From NCBI GenBank assembly GCA_021800165.1, contig JAJYZF010000013.1, positions 1-64,000 on the forward strand: a stretch of 64,000 nt of DNA. Direction: 5' to 3'. Each line of letters opens with the position of its first letter. Position 1 is the stretch's first letter. The position numbers and the translations under genes are program-made. The notes below the pieces were generated by a model that made no database searches, was not told the DNA's origin, and saw only the letters and a list, made by a program, of their open reading frames with translations. Source of the stretch: Planctomycetota bacterium (lineage in GTDB: Bacteria; Planctomycetota; Phycisphaerae; WQYP01). This document shows, piece after piece, positions 54,672-62,686 of this stretch.

Positions 54672-55256
54672 ATGATGGACGCACAAAAATTAACCGCATT
54701 TCGGAAAATAGGCCTCCCGATCTTCATGGCTCTGCTGCTGGCACTTAGCCTTGGCTCCGCCTACGTTCTCACCAAAACCCGCCAGGCTAATGACGCCAGA
54801 CAGGCCGTGGCCGCAATGAATAAGACCATAGCGTCGGCAGGATTTGTACCGGTTTCTCCAGCGGCGCTGCATTTAAGCCCGGCGCGGCCGCTGCTCGCCT
54901 GGCAGCAAGGCCCGCCCGCCAATCGCCGCACGATCTATCGGTTTGTGGTGGCCCTGCCTGGTGCGGCTACCGCCACCGAGATCAAAATAGCCTGCCGCAA
55001 CCTCTACCAGGAAGTAGCCCGCCAACTACCACCCCTCCAGTGGACCAATCACAATATCGAAAAAATGCCCCGCCGGCCCACCCTTTATTGGTATTCCGGC
55101 GTCACGCCCAATCAACCCGGGTTTTTGTTGCTTGGAGCTATCAGACGCGGCCATAAACTTCAGGCTTTGTGCTACACCGGAACAGGTCCGCTCACCGCGC
55201 CGGATAATCTATTTTTTTCATACTTATTGGCCCGGCTGGAAAAGATTGCCCGGTAA
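54672..55256 (+). CDS. Membrane-anchored protein, unknown function
   Basis: A 194-residue protein with one N-terminal helix (about 17-34, LPIFMALLLALSLGSAYVL) and a globular remainder rich in Arg and Leu, with no recognised family. The true start is one of two adjacent ATGs (54672 or 54675), and the listed 54105 start lies inside lipA in another frame. It begins a run of three exported or anchored proteins of unknown function on the same strand (54.7-57.8 kb), so the three may work together in the envelope. Confidence 0.65.
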   Translation: MMDAQKLTAFRKIGLPIFMALLLALSLGSAYVLTKTRQANDARQAVAAMNKTIASAGFVPVSPAALHLSPARPLLAWQQGPPANRRTIYRFVVALPGAATATEIKIACRNLYQEVARQLPPLQWTNHNIEKMPRRPTLYWYSGVTPNQPGFLLLGAIRRGHKLQALCYTGTGPLTAPDNLFFSYLLARLEKIAR

Positions 55257-55304
55257 AACAGGCCACCCCCAATAGTTTTTTAACCCCATGCAACAGGTGT
55301 GCTC

Positions 55305-56879
55305 ATGCCAGCTATTTCCCGGATCATGCAACCCGCCCCCACCATGGCGATCGCCGCGTATTTAACCGCCGGCGCACTCTTGGGCCTTGTCCAGCCCGCT
55401 AAAATCCGGGCCGCCGTGCCCTATTACCAGGAACGCGCCCATTTTGTGCCGGAACAAATGGGACCCACCTGGCGCGATGATGCGGATGGTTTTCAACTTC
55501 GGCTCCCCGATCACTTCACCGGAACAGGCCGCCACGGCATGACCTTGGCCACCTATACATACCCCCTGCGGCACTGGGGCATGACCGTTCACCTGAGCCT
55601 GATGGCCCACCCGATCGGCCTTAAAAAATTGGCCCGGCAAACCATCGCCCTGGCGAAAAAAGATTTTCAGAAGGTGCAAGTCGTCAAAAATGTCCAACTG
55701 AAAGTCTCGGGGCGTCCGGCGGCGGAAATCGTGGTTCAGTTTTCCGCAATCTCCAATCACGCCCCGATCCGCCTGCTTAGGCAACAACTCATTGTTAAAC
55801 AAACCTCACAGCGATTTTATGTGCTTACCTTTTTCTGCCCCGCCGCGGACCAATCCACCACCATGCCCCTGTTCCAGCGCGTGATCCCCACTTTTCGCCT
55901 GCTCAACAAGCAAAAAATCGCCCTGCGGCGAATTGAGGCCATCGCCGCCGGACGCCACTGGCTCAAACAGCAAAGTGTTCATCACCTGTTACAACGCCTC
56001 AATAAATTGCCGCATCTGTACCGCGTGCAAATCAGACATTCCGACGTAGGCTACGTGCGCCTGCATGCCTACGCCGGACATCAGGACGGCTTCGGCGGGA
56101 TCTTTGTCACCACCAACTCCCGCACCTTTTTGCCCGGCGGCGTGGTGGAACTGGGAAAATCCGTTAATTTCTGGGCCTTTCATCATCAGCCGGGAGCCAA
56201 GGCCCCGCGGTTGGATTACAGCACTTTTTACGATGAAGCGGAAACAGTCATGCCCTTCCGCAATAAAGAACTCGCCATGCTCCATGACACGCGGGTGGTC
56301 ATCAACCCCAAAACCAAAAAGGCTACCTTGGTGCGAATTCCTACTCCATTCCCAGGCAAGGAAGTACATTGGCAAACCGAATTGGGGGTAGAGCAATCCG
56401 GTTTTTTCCCGATTCTCAGCCACGCCGCCCATCCCACCGGACAACTGGTGTATCGCTGCCTCATTCACGTCTCGCGCCAAAGCGACGCGGTAACCGTGGG
56501 GCAGGATAACAAGCCGCTCATTTTTTCCATCGGCCCGGGAATGCCCGCGGTGTTGCCGCCGGTGCTGAGCTATCTTTGGCCCAGACTCGTCAACCTCAAA
56601 AAACCCTCCCGGATGGCCTTTGTGGTTTTTGATACCAGTACCTCCCACCTGGGCCTTAACGTATTGGCCATGCTGGGCCAAAAGCGGGTCAACATCAATG
56701 GAGTCCGGAAAACGACCTACGAAGTCATGAGTCGGCTCAATCCCTTCACCACCCGCATGTGGGTCGATTCCGACGGACGAATTGTCAAAATGGCCAATCC
56801 CGATGGATCGGTCTGGCTTCCCACCACCGCCGCAAAAATGAAGGCGATGTGGGGACACCAGCTTGGCCAACTCCGCTGA
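55305..56879 (+). CDS. Exported protein, unknown function
   Basis: A 524-residue protein with a signal-like N-terminus (IMQPAPTMAIAAYLTAGALLGLVQPAKIRA). The mature part has an early segment GFQLRLPDHFTGTGRHGMTLATYTYPLRHWGMTVHLSLMAHPIG, a style seen in planctomycete proteins without assigned function. The C-terminal half includes WVDSDGRIVKMANPDGSVW, reminiscent of DUF-type outer-envelope proteins. I cannot name a family. The start at 55305 (ATG) has CAGGTG upstream. It is the second of three adjacent unknown exported proteins. Confidence 0.65.
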   Translation: MPAISRIMQPAPTMAIAAYLTAGALLGLVQPAKIRAAVPYYQERAHFVPEQMGPTWRDDADGFQLRLPDHFTGTGRHGMTLATYTYPLRHWGMTVHLSLMAHPIGLKKLARQTIALAKKDFQKVQVVKNVQLKVSGRPAAEIVVQFSAISNHAPIRLLRQQLIVKQTSQRFYVLTFFCPAADQSTTMPLFQRVIPTFRLLNKQKIALRRIEAIAAGRHWLKQQSVHHLLQRLNKLPHLYRVQIRHSDVGYVRLHAYAGHQDGFGGIFVTTNSRTFLPGGVVELGKSVNFWAFHHQPGAKAPRLDYSTFYDEAETVMPFRNKELAMLHDTRVVINPKTKKATLVRIPTPFPGKEVHWQTELGVEQSGFFPILSHAAHPTGQLVYRCLIHVSRQSDAVTVGQDNKPLIFSIGPGMPAVLPPVLSYLWPRLVNLKKPSRMAFVVFDTSTSHLGLNVLAMLGQKRVNINGVRKTTYEVMSRLNPFTTRMWVDSDGRIVKMANPDGSVWLPTTAAKMKAMWGHQLGQLR

Positions 56880-56992
56880 GGCACTGTCAAGACCGGCGGA
56901 AATTCCCGGCTGGTGATTGGCGCAGCCCTCCGCAATTGCATCTTTTGGCCCGCTGATGCGTTGGTCCCATCTGGTGGTAAGTGGTGTAGCCT

Positions 56993-57751
56993 ATGAAACG
57001 ATTTTTTACCAGAGTGCTGTGGATACTGATTCTGACCATCTTTATCGCCCTGGCGCTAAGCCTCACGCACTACATCATCTCGCGCCAATCGCAACTGGCT
57101 CGCCTGCTGCGCCAACGCGATCATTTGCGCAAGGTCATCGATCGCCTCACCGGGCGTACCCGCCGGGCGGAGCTGCTCGTCGATGGGCAGGTGATCTCCG
57201 GTACCGGAAAAGTTCTGCAAACCACACTGCTCTGGCGGGAATTTACCGTCGGTCCCCATGGCCGGCCGCTGCCGCTTCCCATGAAAAAAATTATCATCCC
57301 GGGCCACACGCCATTTGTCGATGGCTTTGTACTGAAATTTCAGGATAAATATGTGGAAAATGGCGATTTGCTCCGTGGTAAATCTCTGGCCTTCTTCCGC
57401 TGCATCTACGCCAACCAACAATCGCCCGACCAAGGAACTTCTTTGTATGGCCCGGATGGGGTACCGCTGGTGTTGACGAATAAAAATGGCCATCCCAATG
57501 GCCTGGAGCGCCAACTCTGGAACCGCATCGCCACCCTGATGCGACATCCACGCCAGTGCCCCAAATTTGGTTTGCAGTTGGTGCAGCAACAGGCCGTGTC
57601 CTTACCCGTGCGGCCCGGCAAACTCTACGAAATTTATCTCCAAAACGACGGTGGCTTGGAGTTTGTTCAGAAGCTCGGCGGATCTACACTGGTGCGGCAA
57701 CTACTCAAACAGGCCAGCCTGGGCCAAAACCGCGTGCTCTCCGCCCCATAG
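56993..57751 (+). CDS. Membrane-anchored protein with coiled-coil start, unknown function
   Basis: A 252-residue protein with a strong N-terminal membrane helix (residues 7-28, VLWILILTIFIALALSLTHYII) followed by a short Arg/Leu-rich coiled coil (SRQSQLARLLRQRDHLRKVIDRL). The remaining 200 residues are probably all-beta and unrecognised (FVDGFVLKFQDKYVENGDLLRGKSLAFF). The ATG at 56993 is the natural start. It is the third gene of the run of exported unknowns, and a shared operon is likely given the short gap of 113 bases. A periplasmic role is inferred from topology only. Confidence 0.65.
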   Translation: MKRFFTRVLWILILTIFIALALSLTHYIISRQSQLARLLRQRDHLRKVIDRLTGRTRRAELLVDGQVISGTGKVLQTTLLWREFTVGPHGRPLPLPMKKIIIPGHTPFVDGFVLKFQDKYVENGDLLRGKSLAFFRCIYANQQSPDQGTSLYGPDGVPLVLTNKNGHPNGLERQLWNRIATLMRHPRQCPKFGLQLVQQQAVSLPVRPGKLYEIYLQNDGGLEFVQKLGGSTLVRQLLKQASLGQNRVLSAP

Positions 57752-58063
57752 CCATCCCCCGTCACCGCAGCGACAGATCTACTCTCAACTTTCGCCAATC
57801 TCGCGCCGCGCCAGCCGTTCCCCCTCCCAGCAGCGCGCCAGGAAGGTGCTCAATACCTCCGCCACCCAACCGCTCTGATTATAAATGCAAAAAGGCGGTA
57901 CCATAAATTACATTTCCCATTCTACCGGCGGCTAAAATATATGGCGAATTATCGCCTAATTTCGGCCTGCAGCCCTACCGGGGCAACAGTTGCCGACAAA
58001 CAACATTGGATGGCGTTATTCGCCGTGTCATTATCACGGCTGGGGTCAACCGTCCAACCCGGA
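57752..58063. other. Intergenic region without a visible gene
   Basis: About 310 bases between the rightward run of exported unknowns and the leftward TIGR04255-type operon. I see no gene and no clear terminator. The 83-residue plus ORF that starts at 57941 runs against the operon gene and looks like a shadow. Confidence 0.5.
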
Positions 58064-58471
58064 CTAAGACAACTCCACCCAATCAAAGGTTTCAGCCAAT
58101 CTCTTCCTCCCCGAATGGTCTTCAAGACGGGTCGTCGCCGATCTTATAATGCAATGGCTTGCGTCGTCTGGAATCGGATCATCCTGAATTAAAAAGCCCG
58201 CCGATTCAACCGCTTGCTTGCGGGCGTAAGCGATGCGCGAATCCCGCCCCGTTCCACGAAGGCCAAGCACCCGCCGAGCATCACACAATAAGTTTCCATA
58301 TCTGGCCGTACTGACTGAAATTCCTGCCTCAATCCCTCCGCTGTCCCGATTCCTGCGGAGCTTAAAATTTTCACTGGTTATCCTCGGCGGCGGTTTCCCC
58401 TGATAATGCACCCCACCGGGAATGTGACGCAAAAGCACGATCGCATCAGCATCCGTCGCAGACCCCGTCAT
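58064..58471 (-). CDS. Unknown protein, third gene of the TIGR04255-type operon
   Basis: A 135-residue soluble protein (MTGSATDADAIVLLRHIPGGVHYQ ... HSGRKRLAETFDWVELS). No motif or membrane segment is visible and I cannot name a family. GAGGAAC lies nine bases before the ATG, and the gap to the preceding gene is 15 bases, so it belongs to a three-gene leftward operon. The C-terminal acidic-aromatic end and the length are consistent with a small partner protein. The overlapping 61-residue ORF in another frame is a shadow. Confidence 0.6.
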   Translation of the reverse strand: MTGSATDADAIVLLRHIPGGVHYQGKPPPRITSENFKLRRNRDSGGIEAGISVSTARYGNLLCDARRVLGLRGTGRDSRIAYARKQAVESAGFLIQDDPIPDDASHCIIRSATTRLEDHSGRKRLAETFDWVELS

Positions 58472-58486
58472 AGTGTCGTTCCTCGA

Positions 58487-58999
58487 TCATCCCTTCGACC
58501 CGAACCGACCCAGAATCCGCAGAAAAACTACATCATCGTCCTGAAGCGGCCGACCATCGTGGCAAATGATACCCTGCACGGGATCTTGGTTGTCATTCCG
58601 GCTGTACACGAAAGTGGCAATACCCGGCGTCTCAAGTTCCACTTCCAGATCTTCTCTGCCGCGCTGGCACTGCCACGCCAGCAAGACGCCCCCATCGGGC
58701 GTGGGGCGGACGTACGGCTCGGCAATCGCCGGCGCGTGCCGCAAGATTTCGTCAATCAGGCTTGCTGCGGAATTCAGAATATCAGCCTTAGCGACCAGCC
58801 CGCCTTCGGAGTCCCAATTGGGCTTAAGCGAACTAAGCCGGCGCAACTGCTCTAGAACCCCGCTTCGCCAAGTCGAAGCTGGTGCCAAAGCCGGCCGTAG
58901 CGGAACCGTGTCGGTCAGCAAGGCCCTGCTCGACGTAGTCGCCGAAGACCACCCCAACGGATCGCCGGCTATCTGTCGGTCGGATGCCAGTTCACTCAT
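58487..58999 (-). CDS. Unknown protein, second gene of the TIGR04255-type operon
   Basis: A 170-residue protein. The N-terminal 60 residues are Ser/Thr/Ala-rich, followed by a compact domain with LRRLSSLKPNWDSEGGLVAK, IAEPYVRPTPDGGVLLAWQC and ELETPGIATFVYSRN. I do not recognise the family. The ATG at 58999 overlaps the stop of the TIGR04255-type gene (ATGAGTGA), so the genes are translationally coupled. The listed start at 59032 would lie inside that gene. Such small proteins with a PNWDSEGG-type motif occur next to TIGR04255 genes in scattered bacteria, but no function is established. Confidence 0.65.
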   Translation of the reverse strand: MSELASDRQIAGDPLGWSSATTSSRALLTDTVPLRPALAPASTWRSGVLEQLRRLSSLKPNWDSEGGLVAKADILNSAASLIDEILRHAPAIAEPYVRPTPDGGVLLAWQCQRGREDLEVELETPGIATFVYSRNDNQDPVQGIICHDGRPLQDDDVVFLRILGRFGSKG

Positions 59000-59825
59000 A
59001 CTTGTATCCCCATTCCTTGTGCATTTCCTCACTGGTAAGGCAGTGAAAACCCTTGACTACCCATTCCCGCCCCAAATCTAGCCAATCCACAATCTGGTCG
59101 CCTGCTGCACCGCCTGGTGCGCCCCGGGCCGTGAGGCGAAAATCTATCACCAAATCGCCTGAATCCAGCTTCACCGGCCCATTGACCATTATGTGCAGGC
59201 GTCCTTTATTCCCGGCTATGGGAAAGGAGGCCATATACCCAATGCTGTCGCCGCCCGGCAAAAATTCCGTGGTATGCTTTGCCGCCAAGCTTGGGAAGCA
59301 GCATTGAAATGTCTCGTCCAGATCCCCCTCGATGGGAATGCGGTTCACATAGGTAACCTCGCATTGATTGGGCGTTAACGCGCCAAGTTCACACTCTTTT
59401 ACAAAATCGGTGAATATCCCAAAATATTTAAGAAATTCTTTGCGATTCGCCTCATACGAGGGGTACCGCCGCTGTTTTGAGTCTGATCGCATCCAGTTCT
59501 GCATAAATCGGTCCGCCTGCAACTGAATACCGCGTTCCCCCCTGCCGTCGACCGGGCTCGGAGCATCCTTGAACCAGGCTCTCGGCAAGAGTAAACTTCC
59601 GCCAAAACGCCACTGCAACGGATTAATAACGATCGGCTGTGCCGGTATTGACTCGATCACCGACGGCACCGGCGGATATTCCTCCACTACCGGAAACGAA
59701 TCCCGAATTTTGCTCCAAAATAGGCCATAGTCTGTGATACGCATTTTAATAAGCGGAGCGAACTGAACAGACAACAGGGTCTCCACCACCGGGGGCATCG
59801 TGAATTTTGGCATTCCCAACGTCAT
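58992..59825 (-). CDS. TIGR04255-family protein
   Basis: A protein of about 277 residues. The N-terminus PPVVETLLSVQFAPLIKMRITDYGLFWSKIRDSFP, then YPPVPSVIE, is the TIGR04255 signature. The rest includes YVNRIPIEGDLDETF and a C-terminal alpha/beta part ending GYKYE. The family is sporadically distributed and has no assigned function. The start is uncertain (59840 TTG, 59825 ATG or 59813 ATG); I chose 59825 with GGAG upstream. It is the first gene of the three-gene coupled operon in an accessory stretch. Confidence 0.7.
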   Translation of the reverse strand: MTLGMPKFTMPPVVETLLSVQFAPLIKMRITDYGLFWSKIRDSFPVVEEYPPVPSVIESIPAQPIVINPLQWRFGGSLLLPRAWFKDAPSPVDGRGERGIQLQADRFMQNWMRSDSKQRRYPSYEANRKEFLKYFGIFTDFVKECELGALTPNQCEVTYVNRIPIEGDLDETFQCCFPSLAAKHTTEFLPGGDSIGYMASFPIAGNKGRLHIMVNGPVKLDSGDLVIDFRLTARGAPGGAAGDQIVDWLDLGREWVVKGFHCLTSEEMHKEWGYKYE

Positions 59826-60471
59826 CTTCACAGACTCCAACGGCCCTTGCCCGACGCCTTCCGTAGTGAGCCGAGGTGTGCCCTAAACGCAGGCGGCATG
59901 TGCGTTGGGCCGGGCTGCACCAATCTCCATGTTCTCCCAATGACGCCCGAAAGTCAATATAGGGGGTGGGCTAGGCCTGATGAAAATATCCGTCGCCTCG
60001 CATCTCCCGAGGCATCGGGATTCCGCCACCGTCCAGCCCGGTCCCGGAGATCCCGACATTGGTCGGGAGACCGTGGCGCAGCAGACTTCCGCCGGGCAAA
60101 CAAAAAAAATGACCTGCGCTCCCGCCGCCGCTCCCCCCAACGTGCCCCCTTTCCTGATATCTCCTTCTGCTCGCCTGTTGAGCCACGGACGCCGAAATCT
60201 CCCGAAGCGGGCGGAACAGAAGCCGCCCATCGGGACTTCCGTCTTGCGCCCCCGGACAATAACTGTCTGCTGGCGCTGGTAATATGAAACCTGACCGGTT
60301 CAGCCTCGGTGGCGGCACGAAAAGAAACTTTGAGCAAGGAAGATCATAAAAGTCCATGTTTTCAGCCGTGTCGAAGTGGCAACTGGCCTTTTCAAAATTA
60401 CACTGCGCCCCTTGCCCACCAGCCTTCCCCTTGGTACGCTTGCGGCGTCAATGTTCCGACCTGAGGCACGT
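59826..60471. repeat. Intergenic region with dispersed repeat pieces
   Basis: About 650 bases without a gene. Bases 60052-60075 hold a CCCGACATTGGTCGGGAG hairpin, and 60186-60240 carry a degenerate member of the ATGCCGAAATC...CATCGGGA repeat. The string GGACAATAACTGTC at 60256-60269, itself an inverted repeat, recurs at 62599-62612. The overlapping ORFs of 100-146 residues on both strands are translations of these repeats. Confidence 0.6.
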
Positions 60472-61110
60472 ATGGTACAACTGATTTCGCCGGTCTTGCC
60501 CCTGCTCGCGGGCTTACTGGCCCTTCTCTTTATTATGCGGCGTTCACAGCTCAAGGGTTGGGTGGGTGAAATGGCCATTCGCCTTGCCTGTCGAACCTTG
60601 GATAATACGATCTACCATTGCATTCACAACGTCACACTGCCGACGGCCAATGGTGGCACCACGCAAATCGACCATCTGATTGTGTCCCGGTTCGGCATTC
60701 TTGTGGTGGAAACCAAAAACTACCGTGGAGCCATCTATGCCAGCCAGTATGACCGAAACTGGACGCAGGTCCTTGGCCGATGCAAGCATCAATTCCAAAA
60801 TCCTCTGCGACAGAATTATGGCCACACCATGGAACTGACTAACACTCTGGGCCTGCCGCGGGAAGCCATGAAACCCATCGTGATATTCATCGGCTCCGCC
60901 CGGATTAAGACCCAAAACAAACTTCCCGACAATGTTCTAACTCACGGCCTGCTGACCTACGTCAAATCACACCAAGAGCCGGTACTGGCCGAAGATGACG
61001 TGGCCCGCGCCCTGCGGATTATTCGGGAAAAACGGCTGGCACCCGGGTACAAAACACACCGTACCCATGTCAGAAACGTCCGCATCAGCCACGCCCGAAG
61101 GCACCGGTAA
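60472..61110 (+). CDS. NERD-domain nuclease-related protein
   Basis: A 212-residue protein with an N-terminal membrane helix (VQLISPVLPLLAGLLALLFIM) and a NERD domain. KGWVGEMAIRLACRTL, GTTQIDHLIVSRFGILVVETKNYRG contain the Glu, the Asp of QIDH and the ExK of VVETKN, the full PD-(D/E)XK catalytic set. NERD proteins are thought to be nucleases or nucleic-acid binding proteins and often occur in accessory or defence-linked loci. The ATG at 60472 has GAGG before it and puts the membrane helix at the very N-terminus, so the nuclease part would face the cytoplasm. Confidence 0.83.
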   Translation: MVQLISPVLPLLAGLLALLFIMRRSQLKGWVGEMAIRLACRTLDNTIYHCIHNVTLPTANGGTTQIDHLIVSRFGILVVETKNYRGAIYASQYDRNWTQVLGRCKHQFQNPLRQNYGHTMELTNTLGLPREAMKPIVIFIGSARIKTQNKLPDNVLTHGLLTYVKSHQEPVLAEDDVARALRIIREKRLAPGYKTHRTHVRNVRISHARRHR

Positions 61111-61379
61111 TACTCTGGGGCCAGGTCTTCATACTCGGCCTCACCCGATATAATCAGCCGCATGGCGGTAAACGCACAGGTGCTGGGTCGCGATTGCGTA
61201 TAGAGGCTCATGAGCAGTGTGCCGATCATCACCACATAAAATCATGCCTCTACTCCCCGCGGACTGTGGCTGATCATCTGCTCAAAGTTGGCGTACACCT
61301 TCAGCCGGCGGAAAAACAATTCAATGGTCCACCCCTGCAGGTAGACCAGCCTGATGAAATGGGCGGTCAGCCCCGGCAA
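61111..61379 (-). pseudogene. IS4-family transposase 3' remnant
   Basis: Minus-strand sequence reads LPGLTAHFIRLVYLQGWTIELFFRRLKVYANFEQMISHSPRGVEA, a stop, then YVVMIGTLLMSL in the same frame. This is the C-terminal part of an IS4-type transposase with its Y-x2-R-x3-E-x6-K motif, in which the Arg is replaced by Gly (YLQGWTIELFFRRLK). An in-frame TGA and missing 5' part show it is dead. It lies between the NERD and WYL genes. Confidence 0.7.
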
Positions 61380-61443
61380 ACGCCCCAACCCATCCGTCAT
61401 CCCACCATTCCCCCAAAATCCGGTTCCGTGGCATAATACCGCC

Positions 61444-62373
61444 ATGGCCAAACGCACGTTTAGTAAGTTCAGATCCCGCTGGTGGGCGTTTTGCAAAATC
61501 GAACGCCACCTTAAAACCGGCCGGTGCTGCAATACCCAGTCCCTCGCCGCCGATTTGGAAGTCGATGCCCGCACCGTTCGCCGATATCTTGAATTCATGC
61601 GTGATGATCTGGGCGCTCCTATCATCTTTGATCGCGCCTCCCAAAGCTATAAATTTTCCCATACCACCTGGTCCATGCCCAATGTGCATTTAAGCCTGGA
61701 AGAAATCCAATCCCTGGCCGTGGCGGTGAAGTCCATCACTCCCACCGTACCCGCCCCGTTTGCCCGGCCGCTGGAGAGCCTGCTGGCCAAGTTGCTTGAT
61801 GCCCTGCCCGAAGATGACCGCACGGAAATTCGCCGGGCCCAAAAGCAAATTGTATTTCTGCCCGTGCCGGTATCATCAAAGGGGTCCGCCTGGCTCGGCC
61901 CGCTGCTGGAGGCCATCCGCGGCGAAATGACCGTGGATATGGTTTATTTCGCCTTGTCCCGCGATCAGGAAACCCAGCGGCGTTTCGATCCCTACCATCT
62001 GCGCTACTTCATGGGTACGTGGTATGTTGTCGGCTACGATCATTTAACAAAACTTTGGCCCGTATTCAACCTGGCCCGCATTCGCAAGCTTACCGTCACG
62101 GAAGACTTTTACCGCCCGCGGTCCTTTGACCCGGATACTTTTTTCAAAAACAGCTTCGGCATCAGCGTGGGTGGTACACCTCAAAAAGTGTCCATCAAAC
62201 TCACCGGATGGAATGCCAAAACCGCCGGCGAAAGAATCTGGCCGCCCGGCTTCGTCTACAAAACCGTTGGCCCGGAAGAAGGAATCTTAACCGGCCTCAT
62301 TGCCAACTCCGCCGACCTGGATCTATGGATTGCCTCCTGCCAGGGCGACGCGGAAATCATCGCCCAGCCATAG
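61444..62373 (+). CDS. WYL-domain transcriptional regulator
   Basis: A 309-residue protein of the YafY/PafC group. The N-terminal helix-turn-helix is TQSLAADLEVDARTVRRYLEFMRDDLGAPIIFDRA, and the WYL domain follows at about 150-235 (RFDPYHLRYFMGTWYVVGYDHLTK). A C-terminal WCX extension ends at the stop. WYL proteins sense nucleic-acid or nucleotide ligands and often control DNA-damage or phage-defence genes. The ATG at 61444 begins MAKRTFSKFRSRWW; the listed start at 61354 is inside the transposase remnant. It may control the neighbouring NERD gene or the downstream ORF. Confidence 0.85.
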   Translation: MAKRTFSKFRSRWWAFCKIERHLKTGRCCNTQSLAADLEVDARTVRRYLEFMRDDLGAPIIFDRASQSYKFSHTTWSMPNVHLSLEEIQSLAVAVKSITPTVPAPFARPLESLLAKLLDALPEDDRTEIRRAQKQIVFLPVPVSSKGSAWLGPLLEAIRGEMTVDMVYFALSRDQETQRRFDPYHLRYFMGTWYVVGYDHLTKLWPVFNLARIRKLTVTEDFYRPRSFDPDTFFKNSFGISVGGTPQKVSIKLTGWNAKTAGERIWPPGFVYKTVGPEEGILTGLIANSADLDLWIASCQGDAEIIAQP

Positions 62374-62423
62374 CCGCGGCCTCCCTTCGTGTCCGGAGTT
62401 TAATCCGTCCTCACCCCCGTTGA

Positions 62424-62612
62424 GGCATGGATGCCGAAATCCCGATGTCACAGGAGTCGCGCATCGGGAAGGCATGGATGCCGAAATCCTCGATGCTGGA
62501 GGACCAGCGTATCGGGATCTCCCAACTCCTAACTCCCAAATCCTAACTCCTGCGGCCGCAGCCGTCGTCGCTCCCGCTTTTGGCCGCAGCCCCCCGGACA
62601 ATAACTGTCCGC
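62424..62612. repeat. Two adjacent units of the dispersed repeat, plus hairpin
   Basis: Two copies of GGCATGGATGCCGAAATCC start at 62424 and 62471 (47 bases apart), each followed by a variable centre and a CGGGA-containing closure. Both are head-to-tail. CTCCTAACTCCCAAATCCTAACTCC follows, and GGACA-ATAAC-TGTCC at 62599-62612 closes the block. This is the tightest array of the family in the window and lies just before the last ORF. Confidence 0.65.
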
Positions 62613-62686
62613 CCTGCCCGGTAATCATAAACAGGTCGGTTGTTCAGACGCTCTGAACCCCACGTGCTTTTGCATGGCAATACCCC

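Noticed and set aside
62424-62612. Possible small CRISPR array
   Set aside because: Only two head-to-tail units with 47-base spacing, and the same unit is scattered singly over the genome and inside genes; no cas gene nearby.
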